A stretch of DNA of 64,000 nucleotides from an uncultured Clostridium sp. (lineage in GTDB: Bacteria > Bacillota > Clostridia > Clostridiales > Clostridiaceae). The notes under the pieces are model-generated. The model saw only the letters and a program-made list of their open reading frames with translations. It was not told the DNA's origin and did not search any database. Position numbers and translations under genes: made by a program. The stretch lies in assembly GCF_910588715.1 (NCBI RefSeq), contig NZ_CAJURG010000003.1, positions 1 to 64,000 on the forward strand, in the 5' to 3' direction. Positions 62,602 to 64,000 of this stretch are shown here, piece after piece (within the stretch, counting starts at the first letter, position 1; each line of letters starts with the position of its first letter).

Positions 62602-63438
62602 TTAAAGTAATCTTTCGATATTTAAAATACAACTATCTTTATTTATAGCACCAATATAATATTCAACCCCTTTACTTACAGCTCCAAAATCCCCATGTCC
62701 GTCAGAACCCGCTGTTATTATCATACTATTTTCCTTGCAAAATTCTAAACATGTTTCTGTCATTAACTCACTATTAGCAGGATAATAACATTCAATGCCA
62801 TCGATGCCTAATTCTTTTAATATCTTAAGTTTTTGTATTATTTCCTCTTTAGTCTTATCTTTATAATAATTACAAGGATGTGCTAAAACTACATATCCTC
62901 CAGCCTTATGAGTAGCATCACAAACTTCCTTCACACTTGGAAAGTCGAACTTTTCATGTCCACATTCATATTTGCCATAAAACTTCATTCCATCAAAAAG
63001 TCCTTCTGTAATATTTCTATCAAATAAATAATGAATTCCCTTCCATCCACCTTTTCTTCTATCATATTCATAAGAATTAAAATCTTCTAAAGATATACTT
63101 TCGTAATCTTTTTCCATTCTTTTTATAAGTTCTATACTTGTATTAAGTAAGTTTTGTTTTGCCCTTTCTATTAATTTTAAAAATCCCTCATCATCAGTAA
63201 ATTTATAAGCTAATAAATGTACCAATTGACCCTCAAATATTGAATCTATTTCAACTCCTCTTATTATAATAATTCCCTCTTTTTCAGCTTCCTTTTTTGC
63301 TTCTTCATAGGAATCTAAAACATCATGATCTGTAATTGAAATAATACCTATGTTCTTATTTTTAGCATCTTTTATTATTTCCTTTGGAGACATTGTTCCA
63401 TCAGAATAATAGCTGTGTATATGTAAATCAGTTAACAT
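62602..63438 (-). CDS. PHP-domain phosphoesterase (YciV/RNase AM type)
   Basis: A 278-residue PHP protein. Metal-binding motifs: DLHIHSYYSDG (residues 4-14), ITDHD (35-39), EIDS with the conserved Glu, the AHPCNYY motif, and GSDGHGD near the C-terminus. All ligands for a two- or three-metal site are present. Relatives act on 3',5'-bisphosphonucleotides or on short RNA 5' ends; the present substrate is not fixed by sequence. Divergent from fba across a 338-bp gap. Confidence 0.88.
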   Translation of the reverse strand: MLTDLHIHSYYSDGTMSPKEIIKDAKNKNIGIISITDHDVLDSYEEAKKEAEKEGIIIIRGVEIDSIFEGQLVHLLAYKFTDDEGFLKLIERAKQNLLNTSIELIKRMEKDYESISLEDFNSYEYDRRKGGWKGIHYLFDRNITEGLFDGMKFYGKYECGHEKFDFPSVKEVCDATHKAGGYVVLAHPCNYYKDKTKEEIIQKLKILKELGIDGIECYYPANSELMTETCLEFCKENSMIITAGSDGHGDFGAVSKGVEYYIGAINKDSCILNIERLL

Positions 63439-63776
63439 AACTTTAGTTGCTAAAAATCTATAAATACATAAATCTTAGAAAAATTTTATAAAAAACTTTA
63501 CCTAAAATTAATATATTTTTTAAGATTTATAACAACAATTTCACACCTCCTTAGTTAAAACATTTAATTAATTAAATTTTATTTTATAATAATAACATAT
63601 ATTTAAATTATGTTAAGCAATTTAATTGGTAAATTAACTTTTTTGTTTTCATTCTTATTATTTTAAGGTATAATAATTATTGGAGAATAAATTACTATAC
63701 ATAATTGTTAATTTTATAACATTAAGTAAAACTAAAGAATTCTCTATAATATTTTAAATTATATGGAGGTATTGCA
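63439..63776. promoter_or_regulatory. Divergent promoter region of PHP gene and fba
   Basis: A 338-bp A+T-rich gap. For fba: -35 TTTTCA (63646-63651), 17-nt spacer, -10 TATAAT (63669-63674), leader of about 95 nt, then GGAGG at 63765-63769. For the PHP gene I see no clear promoter. No cre-like or CggR-like site was found. Confidence 0.6.
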
Positions 63777-64000
63777 ATGTTAGTTTCAGCTAAAGAAATG
63801 TTAAACAAAGCAAGAGAAGGAAAATACGCTGTTGGTCAATTCAACATCAACAACTTAGAATGGACTAAAGCTATTTTATTAACTGCACAAGAAAATAACT
63901 CACCAGTAATCTTAGGAGTATCTGAAGGTGCTGGAAAATATATGTGTGGATACAAAACTATCGTAGGAATGGTTAACGGTATGTTAGAAGAATTAAACAT
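63777..64000 (+). CDS. fba: Fructose-bisphosphate aldolase class II, N-terminal part
   Basis: The first 74 codons of a gene that runs off the right edge. The product begins MLVSAKEMLNKAREGKYAVG, then QFNINNLEWTKAILLTAQE and SPVILGVSEGAGKYM. This is the class II zinc-dependent aldolase start, with the AVGQFNINN motif. GGAGG lies 7 nt before the ATG. It would split fructose-1,6-bisphosphate, the CggR effector, linking it with the glycolytic cluster. The catalytic Asp and zinc ligands fall outside the window. Confidence 0.93.
   Translation, partial: MLVSAKEMLNKAREGKYAVGQFNINNLEWTKAILLTAQENNSPVILGVSEGAGKYMCGYKTIVGMVNGMLEELN

Noticed and set aside
1..64000. CRISPR array, insertion sequence or prophage
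   Set aside because: No regularly spaced repeats, transposase or phage structural genes were seen; the lone GH25 protein is not enough for a prophage.

Overview
The window is strongly A+T-rich low-GC Gram-positive DNA and reads as the chromosome of an endospore-forming Clostridium sensu stricto, perhaps near C. perfringens or C. baratii. Support comes from the prkA-yhbH-spoVR sporulation operon, a cysteine T-box, a clostridial tmRNA with tag AEDNFALAA, the cggR-gap-pgk-tpiA glycolytic cluster and AGGAGG-type ribosome binding sites. The species call is an inference. Most genes lie on the minus strand. No rRNA, CRISPR array, insertion sequence or integrase was seen.

Layout. (1) 1-9.4 kb: the first codons of a MerR-type HTH protein, then a signalling block. 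Two very large beta-propeller (reg_prop/Y_Y_Y) histidine kinases flank a GHKL kinase plus LytTR regulator pair. (2) 9.5-11.3 kb: a compact three-gene cassette with a HARE-HTH/PD-(D/E)XK-like protein, a NUDIX hydrolase and a small SRA-like protein, directly 3' of the tmRNA gene. This is my best candidate for an undescribed system: sensing or restricting modified DNA while sanitising modified nucleotides. (3) 11.5-20.6 kb: ssrA, then a sucrose-6-phosphate hydrolase/fructokinase/LacI locus, a secreted orphan protein, smpB, rnr and secG. (4) 20.7-23.6 kb: a membrane glycolipid operon (GT28-type glycosyltransferase, NodB deacetylase, flippase-like protein). (5) 23.9-27.9 kb: a second sucrose locus (PTS EIIBC, second GH32 enzyme, divergent LacI regulator with a near-perfect operator). 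(6) 28-38.9 kb: lower glycolysis (eno, gpmI, tpiA, pgk, gap) with the regulator cggR and a CggR-type operator. (7) 39-53.6 kb: DegV, trmL, a VanW-domain protein, a GH25 lysozyme, ddl, nth, plsC, queG-like, T-box-controlled cysK-cysE, a PRC/MgtE_N/CBS protein behind a structured leader, a lipid kinase, pssA and two unknown genes. (8) 53.8-64 kb: spoVR-yhbH-prkA, recQ, tRNA-Leu(TAA), a third orphan sensor kinase, a PHP phosphoesterase and the start of fba.

How the parts fit. Sucrose taken up as sucrose-6-phosphate is split by the GH32 enzymes. Fructose is phosphorylated by ScrK and the carbon flows into the CggR-controlled lower glycolytic genes and fba. ssrA and smpB together encode trans-translation, with rnr beside them for RNA decay. 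Several lipid genes (pssA, plsC, diacylglycerol kinase, glycolipid operon) serve the membrane, and ddl, VanW and GH25 serve the wall.
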